Below the pieces are notes generated by a model that saw nothing but the letters and a program-made list of their open reading frames with translations, ran no database searches and had not been told where the DNA came from. Below are positions 42,777 through 50,425 of a stretch of 64,000 nt of DNA, piece after piece. Origin of the DNA: Chloroflexota bacterium (GTDB lineage: Bacteria; Chloroflexota; Anaerolineae; Anaerolineales; Anaerolineaceae); NCBI GenBank assembly GCA_021372725.1, contig JAJFTV010000088.1:62001-126000 (forward strand). Direction: 5' to 3'. Within the stretch, counting starts at the first letter, position 1. Each line of letters begins with the position of its first letter. Made by a program: the position numbers and the translations under genes.

Positions 42777-43337
42777 TCACGGGGTATTTTTATCTATGCC
42801 TGAGGAATCGGTACCGCTCGTATGCACATAAATGTGCCTGATCTCATCCCGATTCTTGACCGGTTTTGGCAACAGCGGGGCTTTGCCTTTCAGGAGCATT
42901 TTCAGGATGGTTTTTACATCGGTGGTCAGTTTCATGGTTCGCAGGGTGAGAATTCCTACCAGCGATGCTTCGTGCATACGGCCCATAAGGCGTGTCAAGC
43001 CCAGGAAAAGGGTGTGGAATTTGACCGCATCGGGTTCACCCACGCGGGCATGTTCCCGGTATGCCATTTGCCGCAGGGCATCCATGATACGGGCGATGTC
43101 AATTTCATTCGGGCAGCGTGTACCGCAGGTTTCGCAGGATGCACACACCCATATATCCGAACTGGACAGCAGGCGTTCTTTTTGGCCAAGCTGTACCATG
43201 CGCAGAACACGGTCAGGGCCGTACTGCATCTCGGCCGTTACCGGGCAGCCTGAGGTGCATTTGTGACAGTGATAACAAAGTTGTACGTTTTGCTCACTTA
43301 GGGTATTGATCTGTTGGACGAATTCTGCTGCGAGCAT
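42777..43337 (-). CDS. hdrC: HdrC-like iron-sulfur subunit (copy 1)
   Basis: It has 186 residues. Two [4Fe-4S] motifs, CYHCHKCTSGCP (21-32) and CASCETCGTRCP, are followed by IDIARIMDALRQMAYRE, matching HdrC, the wire between HdrA and HdrB. The C-terminal ~90 residues beyond the standard fold are longer than usual and contain a Met/Leu/Lys-rich helical part and a polar tail. It starts 2 bp after the HdrA stop, so translation is coupled. Confidence 0.88.
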   Translation of the reverse strand: MLAAEFVQQINTLSEQNVQLCYHCHKCTSGCPVTAEMQYGPDRVLRMVQLGQKERLLSSSDIWVCASCETCGTRCPNEIDIARIMDALRQMAYREHARVGEPDAVKFHTLFLGLTRLMGRMHEASLVGILTLRTMKLTTDVKTILKMLLKGKAPLLPKPVKNRDEIRHIYVHTSGTDSSGIDKNTP

Positions 43338-43339
43338 CT

Positions 43340-45046
43340 TTACACCACCTCATCCAGCATGGCCAGTATCTGGTTGGGCCGCCAGTTGTGCACCTGGCTG
43401 GCCTTGTTGGGGCAGGCAGTCACGCAGGCTCCGCAACTTTGGCACAGTGAGGCATTCACAGTTGCATAATTCCAGACCGGGTGGATCTGGCGCGCCTCAT
43501 ACGGGCAGGCTTTTACGCAGGCACCGCAAGCCGAGCACAGCTCCTGGATCACCGTGGCAACCAGCGGTGAAAGCGTCATCTCTTCATTAGAGAACATCTG
43601 CAATACCTTGGCGGCGGCTCCACTGGCCTGGGCAGAGGTTTCAGGGATATCCTTGGGCCCCTGGGCGGTCCCGGCCAGAAAGATGCCGGCGGTAAGCGTT
43701 TCCACCGGGCGCAACTTGATGTGGGCTTCGTTATAAAAGCCGTAGGCATCGCTGCTGATATGCAGGCGCTGCCCCAGGTCAATGGCTCCCTCGGCAGGAT
43801 ACATGGGTGTGGCAAGCACCACCAGGTCGGCTGCCACTTCCACCGCCCGATCAGTTAGTGTATCGGCTCCCCAGACGATCACCTTGTTTCCATCCTCGAA
43901 GACCTTGCTGACCTTGCCGCGCAGATACAGCACCTGGTGATCTGTCATGGCACGCTGGACGTATTCATCGTAGCCTTTTCCGGCCGAGCGGATGTCGATA
44001 TAAAAGACATACGCCTGCCCATAAGGAACCAGTTCCCTGTACATCATGGCTTGTTTGGCTACGTACATGCAGCATACCTTGGAGCAGTAGCTCACGCCGT
44101 GTTCGCGGTCGCGCGAGCCGGCACATTGCACAAATACAATCTCCTGCGGAATTTTCCCATCCGACGGACGGCGAACATTGTTGTCGCGCAGCATGGTTTC
44201 AAAAGCCAGACCGTCGATCACGTCAGGAATCTCACCGCTGCCATACTCGGGCAGCAGGGATGGATCGTAAGGATGCCAGCCGGTGGCCACCACCACGGCA
44301 CCCACATCGATTTTTTCGATTTTCGGGTTATCTTCTTCTGTTAAAACATCCAGCGTGATTTGAAAGTTGCCGATGTACCCGGCGGATTCTCTGACCTGTG
44401 TGCGGGTTAAAACGCGGATTTGCGGGTGTTGCTGAACCCGCTCCACCATTTTTTGCAGCAAATCCGGTGCCGCCCTGAAATTCAGATAGGAACCGGATAA
44501 TTTTGCCATATTGCCACCCAGCACGGATTGCTTTTCGATGAGTGTGACCGGAAAACCTGCATCGGCAATATCCAGCGCGGCCTGCATCCCGGCAATTCCA
44601 CCGCCAATGACCAGCGCGCTGCGGTTGACGCTGAATTTCAGCTCGCTCAGTTCCTCATTTTTACTGACCTTTTCAATGATCGAGCGAGTGATAGCGATGG
44701 CTTTGGCTGTGGCGGCTTCGGGTTCGTCTTGATGTACCCACGAGCACTGCTCACGGATGTTGGCGCTTTCGAACCGGAAGGGGTTCATGCCCACACTTGC
44801 AACAGCCCGTCGGAAGGTGGTCTCATGCATGGCCGGTGAACAGGCGGCCACCACCACGCCATCCAGGTTGTAAGCCTTGATACTGTCCTTGATCAACTGC
44901 TGGCCGGGATCGGAGCACATGTATTTGTAGTCGGTGGCAAATACCACCTGGTCATGCAACTCAACTTCTCTGGCTACGGCTGCCACATCCACTACCCCGG
45001 CGATGTTATGACCACAATGACAGACAAAAACGCCGATTCTGCTCAT
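43340..45046 (-). CDS. hdrA: HdrA flavoprotein
   Basis: This 568-residue HdrA has a standard layout: N-terminal domain VFVCHCGHNIAGVVDV with TDYKYMCSDPGQ and VVAACSPAMHE (1-110), FAD domain from ~143 (VIGGGIAGMQAALDIADAG), FVQCAGSRD and YCSKVCCMYVAKQA, and two C-terminal [4Fe-4S] motifs CSACGACVKACP and CQSCGACVTACP. HdrA carries the bifurcating FAD in known Hdr complexes. The N-terminal half of the inserted ferredoxin segment (LDCAxC) is reduced here to a short SYLNFRAAPD loop. It overlaps the preceding HdrA-like gene by 4 bp. Confidence 0.9.
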   Translation of the reverse strand: MSRIGVFVCHCGHNIAGVVDVAAVAREVELHDQVVFATDYKYMCSDPGQQLIKDSIKAYNLDGVVVAACSPAMHETTFRRAVASVGMNPFRFESANIREQCSWVHQDEPEAATAKAIAITRSIIEKVSKNEELSELKFSVNRSALVIGGGIAGMQAALDIADAGFPVTLIEKQSVLGGNMAKLSGSYLNFRAAPDLLQKMVERVQQHPQIRVLTRTQVRESAGYIGNFQITLDVLTEEDNPKIEKIDVGAVVVATGWHPYDPSLLPEYGSGEIPDVIDGLAFETMLRDNNVRRPSDGKIPQEIVFVQCAGSRDREHGVSYCSKVCCMYVAKQAMMYRELVPYGQAYVFYIDIRSAGKGYDEYVQRAMTDHQVLYLRGKVSKVFEDGNKVIVWGADTLTDRAVEVAADLVVLATPMYPAEGAIDLGQRLHISSDAYGFYNEAHIKLRPVETLTAGIFLAGTAQGPKDIPETSAQASGAAAKVLQMFSNEEMTLSPLVATVIQELCSACGACVKACPYEARQIHPVWNYATVNASLCQSCGACVTACPNKASQVHNWRPNQILAMLDEVV

Positions 45047-46443
45047 AATGTTTCCATCACTTTTTCTTTTGCCGTACTGCTGTGTACGTCTGATTGAAAC
45101 AAAGCCAAAACTTTGGCAGCGGCTCCGCTGGCCTGGGCGACGGTTTCGGGAATGTCTTTGGGGCCCAATGCTGCCCCGGCAAAGAACACCCTGGCCTGAC
45201 TGCTGCCCATTGGGTTGAATTCCTCATTATCGGCAGTGAAGAAGCCATTTTCGTCGCTGTCAAGAGCCAGCAAGCGGGCGACATCAGCGCTACTGGCGCG
45301 CGGTATCACCGCAGTAGCCAGCACCACCAGGTCGGCATCAATCTCGATGGTACGGCGGGTGAGCGTGTCAACGCCCCTTACCCGTACTTTGTCACCTTCC
45401 TGGTAAATCTTGCCCACTTTTCCGCGCAGATAGGCAACCTGATCCTGTTCCTGGGCGCGGTTGAGAAATTCCTCATAGCCTTTTCCTCCGGCGCGCACAT
45501 CGATGTAAAAAACGTAGGCCTGACCATCATGCACACGATGCCTGTAAAGAATGGCCTGCTTGGCAGTGTACATGCAGCAAATCTTGGAGCAGTAGGGCAT
45601 GCCGCGCTCGGGGTCGCGTGAACCGCTGCATTGCACGAAGACCACCTCTTTGGGTTCCCTGCCGTCCGATGGGCGGCGGATCTTTCCGGCAGTCGGGCCG
45701 CTGGCGGCCAGCATACGCTCGAATGCCAGTGCATCGATCACATCGGGGATGCGCCCTCCGCCGTATTCCGGTAGACGTTGCATGGGGAACAGGTCGAAAC
45801 CGGTGGCAGCGATGACTGCCCCGACGGTCTCTTCGAAGATCTCATCCTGCTGTTCCCAATCAATGGCTCCGGTGGGGCAGAATTTTACGCATGCTCCGCA
45901 TTTGGGTTTGGCCGGATTTCCGTTTTTATCCAAGGCGGGTATTCGGCCGGCTTCCATGTCCCATTTGGATTGGAGATAGCGGCAGTTGGCCGCATCGATG
46001 ACCGGTTTGTTGGGCACGGCCTGCGGCGAGAGAGTATAGACCACCTTGCGGGGGCCGATGCCGCGCTCGAAATCCGATTCCACCTTGAACGGGCATTTTT
46101 CCTGGCACACGCCACAGCCGGTACAAAGATCCCAATTGATGTATGCAGCTTTGCGCCGGATGCGGGCGGTGAACTGGCCGTTTTCCGGTGATTTTTGAAT
46201 GGATTCCAGCTCGCTGTAGGTGTAAAGCTGAATATTTTGGTGATGACCCGCCTCCACCGTACGGGGCGTGAGGATGCACTGCGAGCAGTCGAGGGTGGGG
46301 AAAGTTTCCGAAAGCTGGGCCATGTGCCCGCCGATGGACGGTTCTTTTTCCACCAACACCACCTCAAAACCGCTGTTGGCAATATCCAGGGCGGCCTGGA
46401 TGCCGGCAATGCCCGCACCGATGATCAGCACACGCTGGTTCAT
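45043..46443 (-). CDS. Short HdrA-like flavoprotein with internal ferredoxin
   Basis: The 466-residue HdrA homologue lacks both the N-terminal CHCG domain and the C-terminal double ferredoxin. It starts directly with the FAD site (LIIGAGIAGIQAALDIANSG), keeps LDCSQCILTPRTVEAG, and contains two internal cluster motifs, CTGCGVCQEKCP and CGACVKFCPTGAI, with a further Cys (ANCRYLQ) between. FVQCSGSRD and YCSKICCMYTAKQA follow. It appears complementary to the next gene, which has exactly the parts it lacks, so the two may form one split HdrA unit. It overlaps genes on both sides by 4 bp. Confidence 0.87.
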   Translation of the reverse strand: MNQRVLIIGAGIAGIQAALDIANSGFEVVLVEKEPSIGGHMAQLSETFPTLDCSQCILTPRTVEAGHHQNIQLYTYSELESIQKSPENGQFTARIRRKAAYINWDLCTGCGVCQEKCPFKVESDFERGIGPRKVVYTLSPQAVPNKPVIDAANCRYLQSKWDMEAGRIPALDKNGNPAKPKCGACVKFCPTGAIDWEQQDEIFEETVGAVIAATGFDLFPMQRLPEYGGGRIPDVIDALAFERMLAASGPTAGKIRRPSDGREPKEVVFVQCSGSRDPERGMPYCSKICCMYTAKQAILYRHRVHDGQAYVFYIDVRAGGKGYEEFLNRAQEQDQVAYLRGKVGKIYQEGDKVRVRGVDTLTRRTIEIDADLVVLATAVIPRASSADVARLLALDSDENGFFTADNEEFNPMGSSQARVFFAGAALGPKDIPETVAQASGAAAKVLALFQSDVHSSTAKEKVMETL

Positions 46444-47312
46444 GATGGGATTACCTCAAATTGCCGGAGTAGCGGGGCGGGATCCACGTAGTGCTTGTCT
46501 ATTCCCCAATCTTCCACCGGTAAGCCCAGGGCGGCTGCCATAAGCTGTGTGAAGTAGATAATCGGCATCTCTTTCCCAGTCCTGCCGGCGCCTTCGATCC
46601 TCTGCGGGTAATCCAGGTTGAATTGGCACAATGGGCAGGCCGTTACGATGGCTTGTGCGTCGTGTTTGCGGGCAGATTGAACGATATCCCCGGCCATCAC
46701 TTTGGGTACCTCGGGTTTGGACATCATCAGATACGAGCCGCAGCACTCATCGCGATACGGGAAATCGACCACATCGCAACCGAGGGCTTTCAACAAGTCG
46801 TGCAAGATATGGGGATCATCCGGGTTGTCCAGGTTGATCTCGGCATACGGCCGAAGCAGCAGGCAGCCATAATAAGGGGCAACTCTTAATCCTTTGAGGG
46901 GATTTGTCACTCTTTTAGCCAGTTCTTCCCAGCCCAGGTCATCGCGCAGGAGCTCCAGAAAATGGCTGACCCTTGTTTTGCCTTCATAGGTTTCTTCGGT
47001 AAAATAATTGATGCGGTCCAGCATTTCCGGGTTTCTTTCCAGAAAATACTGTGACCGGCGCAGCACGTGAAAACAGACTGCGCAGAGGGTGGTCACATGT
47101 CCGCCGGCCTTCTGCGCCTGGGTGAGCAGACGGGTGGGGGCAATGAAGGCCATGGAATTTTCGGTTGCCAGCGGAAAGGTTGCTCCGCAGCATTGCCATT
47201 CGGCAAGTTCTTCCAGATGCATGCCCAATGCCTCCGCAGCGGCCCTGCCGGAACGGTCAAATCCTGCACCTTTTGTGGAAAGCGTGCAACCCGGAAAATA
47301 AGGTATGCTCAT
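46440..47312 (-). CDS. hdrB: HdrB-like CCG-domain subunit (copy 2)
   Basis: The 290-residue second HdrB is clearly distinct from copy 1. Both CCG motifs are intact: YFPGC, WQCCGAT, LCAVCFH; and YYGCLL, DECCGSY, ACPLCQFN. It pairs with the HdrC encoded 13 bp upstream and overlaps the short HdrA-like gene by 4 bp. GAGG lies upstream of ATG 47312. Having two different complete HdrBC pairs in one operon suggests two catalytic branches. Confidence 0.9.
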   Translation of the reverse strand: MSIPYFPGCTLSTKGAGFDRSGRAAAEALGMHLEELAEWQCCGATFPLATENSMAFIAPTRLLTQAQKAGGHVTTLCAVCFHVLRRSQYFLERNPEMLDRINYFTEETYEGKTRVSHFLELLRDDLGWEELAKRVTNPLKGLRVAPYYGCLLLRPYAEINLDNPDDPHILHDLLKALGCDVVDFPYRDECCGSYLMMSKPEVPKVMAGDIVQSARKHDAQAIVTACPLCQFNLDYPQRIEGAGRTGKEMPIIYFTQLMAAALGLPVEDWGIDKHYVDPAPLLRQFEVIPS

Positions 47313-47325
47313 GGGAAGAACCTCG

Positions 47326-47730
47326 CTATGTTGTGAATTTTCTTAACCCGCCAACGATGGCAATTTGGGGGAGTTCAGACAGAAGTTCTTCGGACAATAA
47401 ACCGGCTTCAATCTGGTTACCATTTTTCTGCATCCGAATCAGCCGCAGCGCTTCCATCACGCGTGGCAAATCGATCCCTTTCGGGCAGCGGGAGACACAG
47501 TTCATGCAGGCTGCACAGGTCCAGATCGTTTGCGATGCAAGAACGTCTTCAATGCCCAACTGTGCCAGGCGGATCACCTGGTTGGGAAGCAGATCCATGC
47601 TGGACGCTGCCGGACAGCCGGCGCTGCATTTTCCGCATTGGTTGCACGATAACAGCGTTTCACCGCTGATGGTTTCCACCTGGCGCACAAAATCGCCGCG
47701 CAAATTATGAATGGATATTCGAGTTCTCAT
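47326..47730 (-). CDS. hdrC: HdrC-like iron-sulfur subunit (copy 2)
   Basis: The 134-residue protein has two [4Fe-4S] motifs, CNQCGKCSAGCP and CAACMNCVSRCP, with IDLPRVMEALRLIRM after the second, as in HdrC. It is the minimal size, without the tail of copy 1. It follows the CBS-domain gene by 42 bp and precedes hdrB copy 2 by 13 bp. A weak AAGG precedes the start. Confidence 0.87.
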   Translation of the reverse strand: MRTRISIHNLRGDFVRQVETISGETLLSCNQCGKCSAGCPAASSMDLLPNQVIRLAQLGIEDVLASQTIWTCAACMNCVSRCPKGIDLPRVMEALRLIRMQKNGNQIEAGLLSEELLSELPQIAIVGGLRKFTT

Positions 47731-47772
47731 GGGGAAAGTTTACCTTTGTAAAATCATGGATGGAAAAGCCTG

Positions 47773-48216
47773 TCAACCAATAATATTCTTCCAGGCGAAA
47801 TATTTAAGGTTCTCAATCAATCCATCCTGCTGTCGAATCAGTTCATGCAGGATGTCCCCTACCGTAATCATCCCGACCAATTCATCATTTTCGACAACCG
47901 GAATGTGACGAATATTCTTGGCAGTGATGAGCGACATGCATTCCGCACAGGTCTGTTCCGGATCGACGAAGAACACAGGATGCACCATTATTTTACGGAC
48001 CGGTTCATGTGTTCCGGCCAGCCCGGTGGCAGCCACATAATTCACATAATCTCTTTCGGAAAACATCCCCCGGATATGCCCTTCTTCCATCACCGGAATA
48101 GCGCCAATCTGTTTTTCTGCCATCAAAAGCAGCGCTTCCTTGATCGTAGCGTCGACGTCAATCGTCCAGACCTGACTGCCTTTCTCTTTCAGGAGGTCTT
48201 TTACTTTGATAGCCAT
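47773..48216 (-). CDS. Two-CBS-domain protein at the head of the Hdr operon
   Basis: The 147-residue protein consists of a tandem CBS pair (Bateman module): VWTIDVDATIKEALLLMAEKQ with GAIPVMEEGHIRGMFSERDY, and FFVDPEQTCAECMSLITAKN with RHIPVVENDELVGMITVGDI. Such modules bind adenine nucleotides (AMP, ATP, NAD or similar) and gate partner proteins. It has a strong AAGGAG site and a consensus promoter 93 bp upstream, and is the first gene of the operon, 42 bp before hdrC. It may sense the energy state for the Hdr complex; this is inference. Confidence 0.85.
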   Translation of the reverse strand: MAIKVKDLLKEKGSQVWTIDVDATIKEALLLMAEKQIGAIPVMEEGHIRGMFSERDYVNYVAATGLAGTHEPVRKIMVHPVFFVDPEQTCAECMSLITAKNIRHIPVVENDELVGMITVGDILHELIRQQDGLIENLKYFAWKNIIG

Positions 48217-48308
48217 GACTATCTCCTTCGTGCGGTGAATATTGGCGTCCAGAACAGGATTAAAATGAAAAATAAATCAGGAATATTATAAATATTAATC
48301 TGACTTAA

Positions 48309-48337
48309 ATTATCGTGTTATTAATGACATTTGTCAA
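48309..48337 (-). promoter_or_regulatory. Sigma-70-type promoter of the CBS-Hdr operon
   Basis: On the minus strand a perfect -35 TTGACA (48337-48332) and -10 GATAAT (48314-48309) are separated by 17 bp. The -35 overlaps a short dyad, TGACA-AA-TGTCA, and related TGACA words occur further upstream, which could be an operator. It lies 93 bp before the CBS gene and after the fumarase genes, so the ~15-kb Hdr operon has its own start. Confidence 0.72.
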
Positions 48338-48412
48338 GCGCAAGAGTCGCATGTCATGGCAACAAAAGAAGTAAGTCACATAAAATTTTGAAGAATGTCA
48401 CAGACAAGGTTT

Positions 48413-49030
48413 TCAGGAAATCAGCTTTTCCAGTACGGCCTTTGAACTGGCTTCAACTTTTTCGTGCAGGCTCTCTCCATGTGCATCCATTGTAACAACC
48501 ACCGGAAAATCCTTGACATCGATCACCCACATGGCCTCCGGGACGCCAAAATCCAGCTTGTAAACGCCCAGTACCTTTTGTACTGTAAGGGCAATGAGCG
48601 AAGCGGCTCCTCCAATGGCGTGAAAATAGATGCCCGGCACCGATTGGCAGGCTGCCAGTGTTTTTGGCCCCATGCCCCCTTTTCCGATGACCCCCTTCAG
48701 GTTGAAATGTTCCATGACCTCACCCTGGTAGGGCTCTTCGCGGATGCTGGTGGTGGGACCGGCAGCCATAAACTTGTACTCTTTGGTGGCCAGCCCGGCC
48801 ACGACCGGGCCGCAGTGATAGATGAGCCCTCCATCCAGGATGGGTTTCAGGGCTTCGTAAACATCCAGGTCATCACCGGCTGGTTGGCGTGTTTTGCGGA
48901 TGAATGTGTCACTCATCCATTTGTGGACGGTATCACGTCCGGTGATCATGATTCCGCTCAGATTTACGGAATCGCCGACTTTCAAGCTTCGAACAGCATC
49001 ATCGCTAATCGGGATGGTAATTTCTCTCAT
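48413..49030 (-). CDS. Class I fumarate hydratase, beta subunit
   Basis: The 205-residue C-terminal-type subunit of the oxygen-sensitive [4Fe-4S] fumarase, or of the related L-tartrate dehydratase, shows LKVGDSVNLSGIMITGRD, YHCGPV, AGPTTSIREEPY, VIGKGGMGPKTLAAC, and VMDAHGESLHEK. With the alpha subunit it interconverts fumarate and malate. The two genes are 17 bp apart. Placement just before the Hdr operon, which ends in a fumarate reductase-type enzyme, supports fumarate over tartrate. Confidence 0.9.
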   Translation of the reverse strand: MREITIPISDDAVRSLKVGDSVNLSGIMITGRDTVHKWMSDTFIRKTRQPAGDDLDVYEALKPILDGGLIYHCGPVVAGLATKEYKFMAAGPTTSIREEPYQGEVMEHFNLKGVIGKGGMGPKTLAACQSVPGIYFHAIGGAASLIALTVQKVLGVYKLDFGVPEAMWVIDVKDFPVVVTMDAHGESLHEKVEASSKAVLEKLIS

Positions 49031-49047
49031 CTTGGTTTGGTCTCCAT

Positions 49048-49923
49048 TTATTCATAAATGATTTCATCGGGTTGGATAACCATTCTTCGCCGGCGGTAAG
49101 CCCAGCACATGTAAGAAATGGTTACAAAGAAGCTGGCGGGTAAACGGTGCAGTGTATTGATTTTTGTATCCAGAACAGTCGTTTTACCGCCAAAACCCAT
49201 CGGGCCAATGCCCAGTTGGTTTGCCTCGCGCGTGATCCTTTTTTCCAGCGCATCCAGTTGTGGATCCGGGTTGGTGTCGCCCAGTTTGCGCAGCAGTACT
49301 TCCTTGCTGGCCAGGTATCCGCTGCCGCGGTCGCCGCCGATGGTGACGCCCAGCACACCCGGGGCACAGCCCTGGCCCTGTGCCTTGTAGACGGCATCCA
49401 GAACCACCTTTCGAACACCCTCCAGGTCGCGTCCGGCATTCAAGCGTGTGTCCGGCAGTGAGTATTGCGCGCCGACATTTTCGCATCCTCCGCCTTTGAG
49501 GATGATATCAATGACCAGATCATCGCCGTCAATTTCCTCAAAATGGATGGTGGGGAAGTGGTCATCCCCGATATTATTCCCGCTGTTCTTGCCGGTCACC
49601 GAGTGAACAGCATTGGGGCGCAGATAGCTGCGTGCTGTAGCTTCAGCAACCGCCTTGGTGATCTGAAGTTTTAGTTGTTTGGTGCTCCAACCCGGTGGAT
49701 AATGCACATAGAATATGGGTGTGCCGGTATCCTGGCAAATGGGTGTGGAATTTTTGCGTGCAATGTCGACATTCTCTGCAATGGTTGCAAACACTCCCCG
49801 GGCGGCTGATCCTTCTTCTTCAACTGCATGAGCATTTTCCAGTGCCGTGGCGATGTCCGGAGAAAGCTCACAGGATACCTTGCGAATCAATTCAACGAGC
49901 GGTTCTGTTAGTTCTTTTGTCAT
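49048..49923 (-). CDS. Class I fumarate hydratase, alpha subunit
   Basis: This 291-residue Fe-S subunit has cluster and substrate residues in PICQDTGTPIFYV, GGGCENVGAQYSLPD and GCAPGVLGVTIGGDRGSGY (three Cys ligands), plus RPNAVHSVTGKNSGNN. ATG 49923 has AAAGGG 8 nt upstream and matches the family start; the frame opens at 49971. It is first of the fumAB-type pair. A TATAAA sequence about 30 bp upstream may be its -10. Confidence 0.9.
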   Translation of the reverse strand: MTKELTEPLVELIRKVSCELSPDIATALENAHAVEEEGSAARGVFATIAENVDIARKNSTPICQDTGTPIFYVHYPPGWSTKQLKLQITKAVAEATARSYLRPNAVHSVTGKNSGNNIGDDHFPTIHFEEIDGDDLVIDIILKGGGCENVGAQYSLPDTRLNAGRDLEGVRKVVLDAVYKAQGQGCAPGVLGVTIGGDRGSGYLASKEVLLRKLGDTNPDPQLDALEKRITREANQLGIGPMGFGGKTTVLDTKINTLHRLPASFFVTISYMCWAYRRRRMVIQPDEIIYE

Positions 49924-50174
49924 TTCTTTACCCTTTTGAAAGTTTATATGCCGACAGAAACGGGCATACACGGTTGAGTAATTGTGTCACAGCTTCCATG
50001 TAAATTTGTTTTCAGAAAAACTTTATATTTACAGGAACAGACCAACTTTTTTATCATACATCAATCCAATCCAATTCGCAACCAAACGGGCGATACCTGT
50101 TTCCTGCCCAAAAAGGGTGGGGTGGCAACAGAAGTGGTTCGAAAAATACCATTTTTTGAATCCCAGTTTTTTGT

Positions 50175-50203
50175 TTGACCATTTCTCAATTATTGAGTAT
50201 CCT
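50175..50203 (+). promoter_or_regulatory. Promoter of the selenocysteine tRNA
   Basis: TTGACC (50175-50180) and TATCCT (50198-50203) are separated by 17 bp, with the tRNA 5' end at 50210, exactly where transcription should begin. Confidence 0.7.
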
Positions 50204-50209
50204 TAGTGT

Positions 50210-50303
50210 GGGAGTGGATAGGTCCCGGTGGGCTTCCCGGTCTTCAAAATCGGTGGCGGGCTGTCATGCAGGCCGCGGTGGGTTCGACCCCCATCCATTC
50301 CCG
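50210..50303 (+). tRNA. selC: tRNA-Sec (anticodon UCA)
   Basis: This 94-nt selenocysteine tRNA has an 8-bp acceptor stem (GGGAGTGG with CCATTCCC, one G-U), a 6-bp D stem with a 4-nt loop, an anticodon stem CCGGT/ATCGG with loop CTTCAAA and anticodon TCA (50244-50246), a long variable arm (GCGGGCTG/CAGGCCGC, one mismatch), and a T arm GTGGG-TTCGACC-CCCAT. The discriminator is G, as in other Sec tRNAs. CCA is not encoded. The 8-bp acceptor and 6-bp D stem separate it from a suppressor or Ser tRNA. It means UGA is read as selenocysteine in some mRNAs here. selA, selB and selD are not in the window. Confidence 0.95.
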
Positions 50304-50425
50304 CCTGTCAGCCAATCTGTCAAGGCAATATTTTCCAGTCAGGTTCTTATATTTTCTTCACAATTATCACGAGAAAAAGCGTTATGATCAACAATGCAAT
50401 TGTATGAAATGTCTGGAGATAAACC

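Noticed and set aside
33385-47730. Selenocysteine codons within Hdr genes
   Set aside because: All cluster motifs read Cys and the frames have no internal UGA, so no selenoprotein is supported here.
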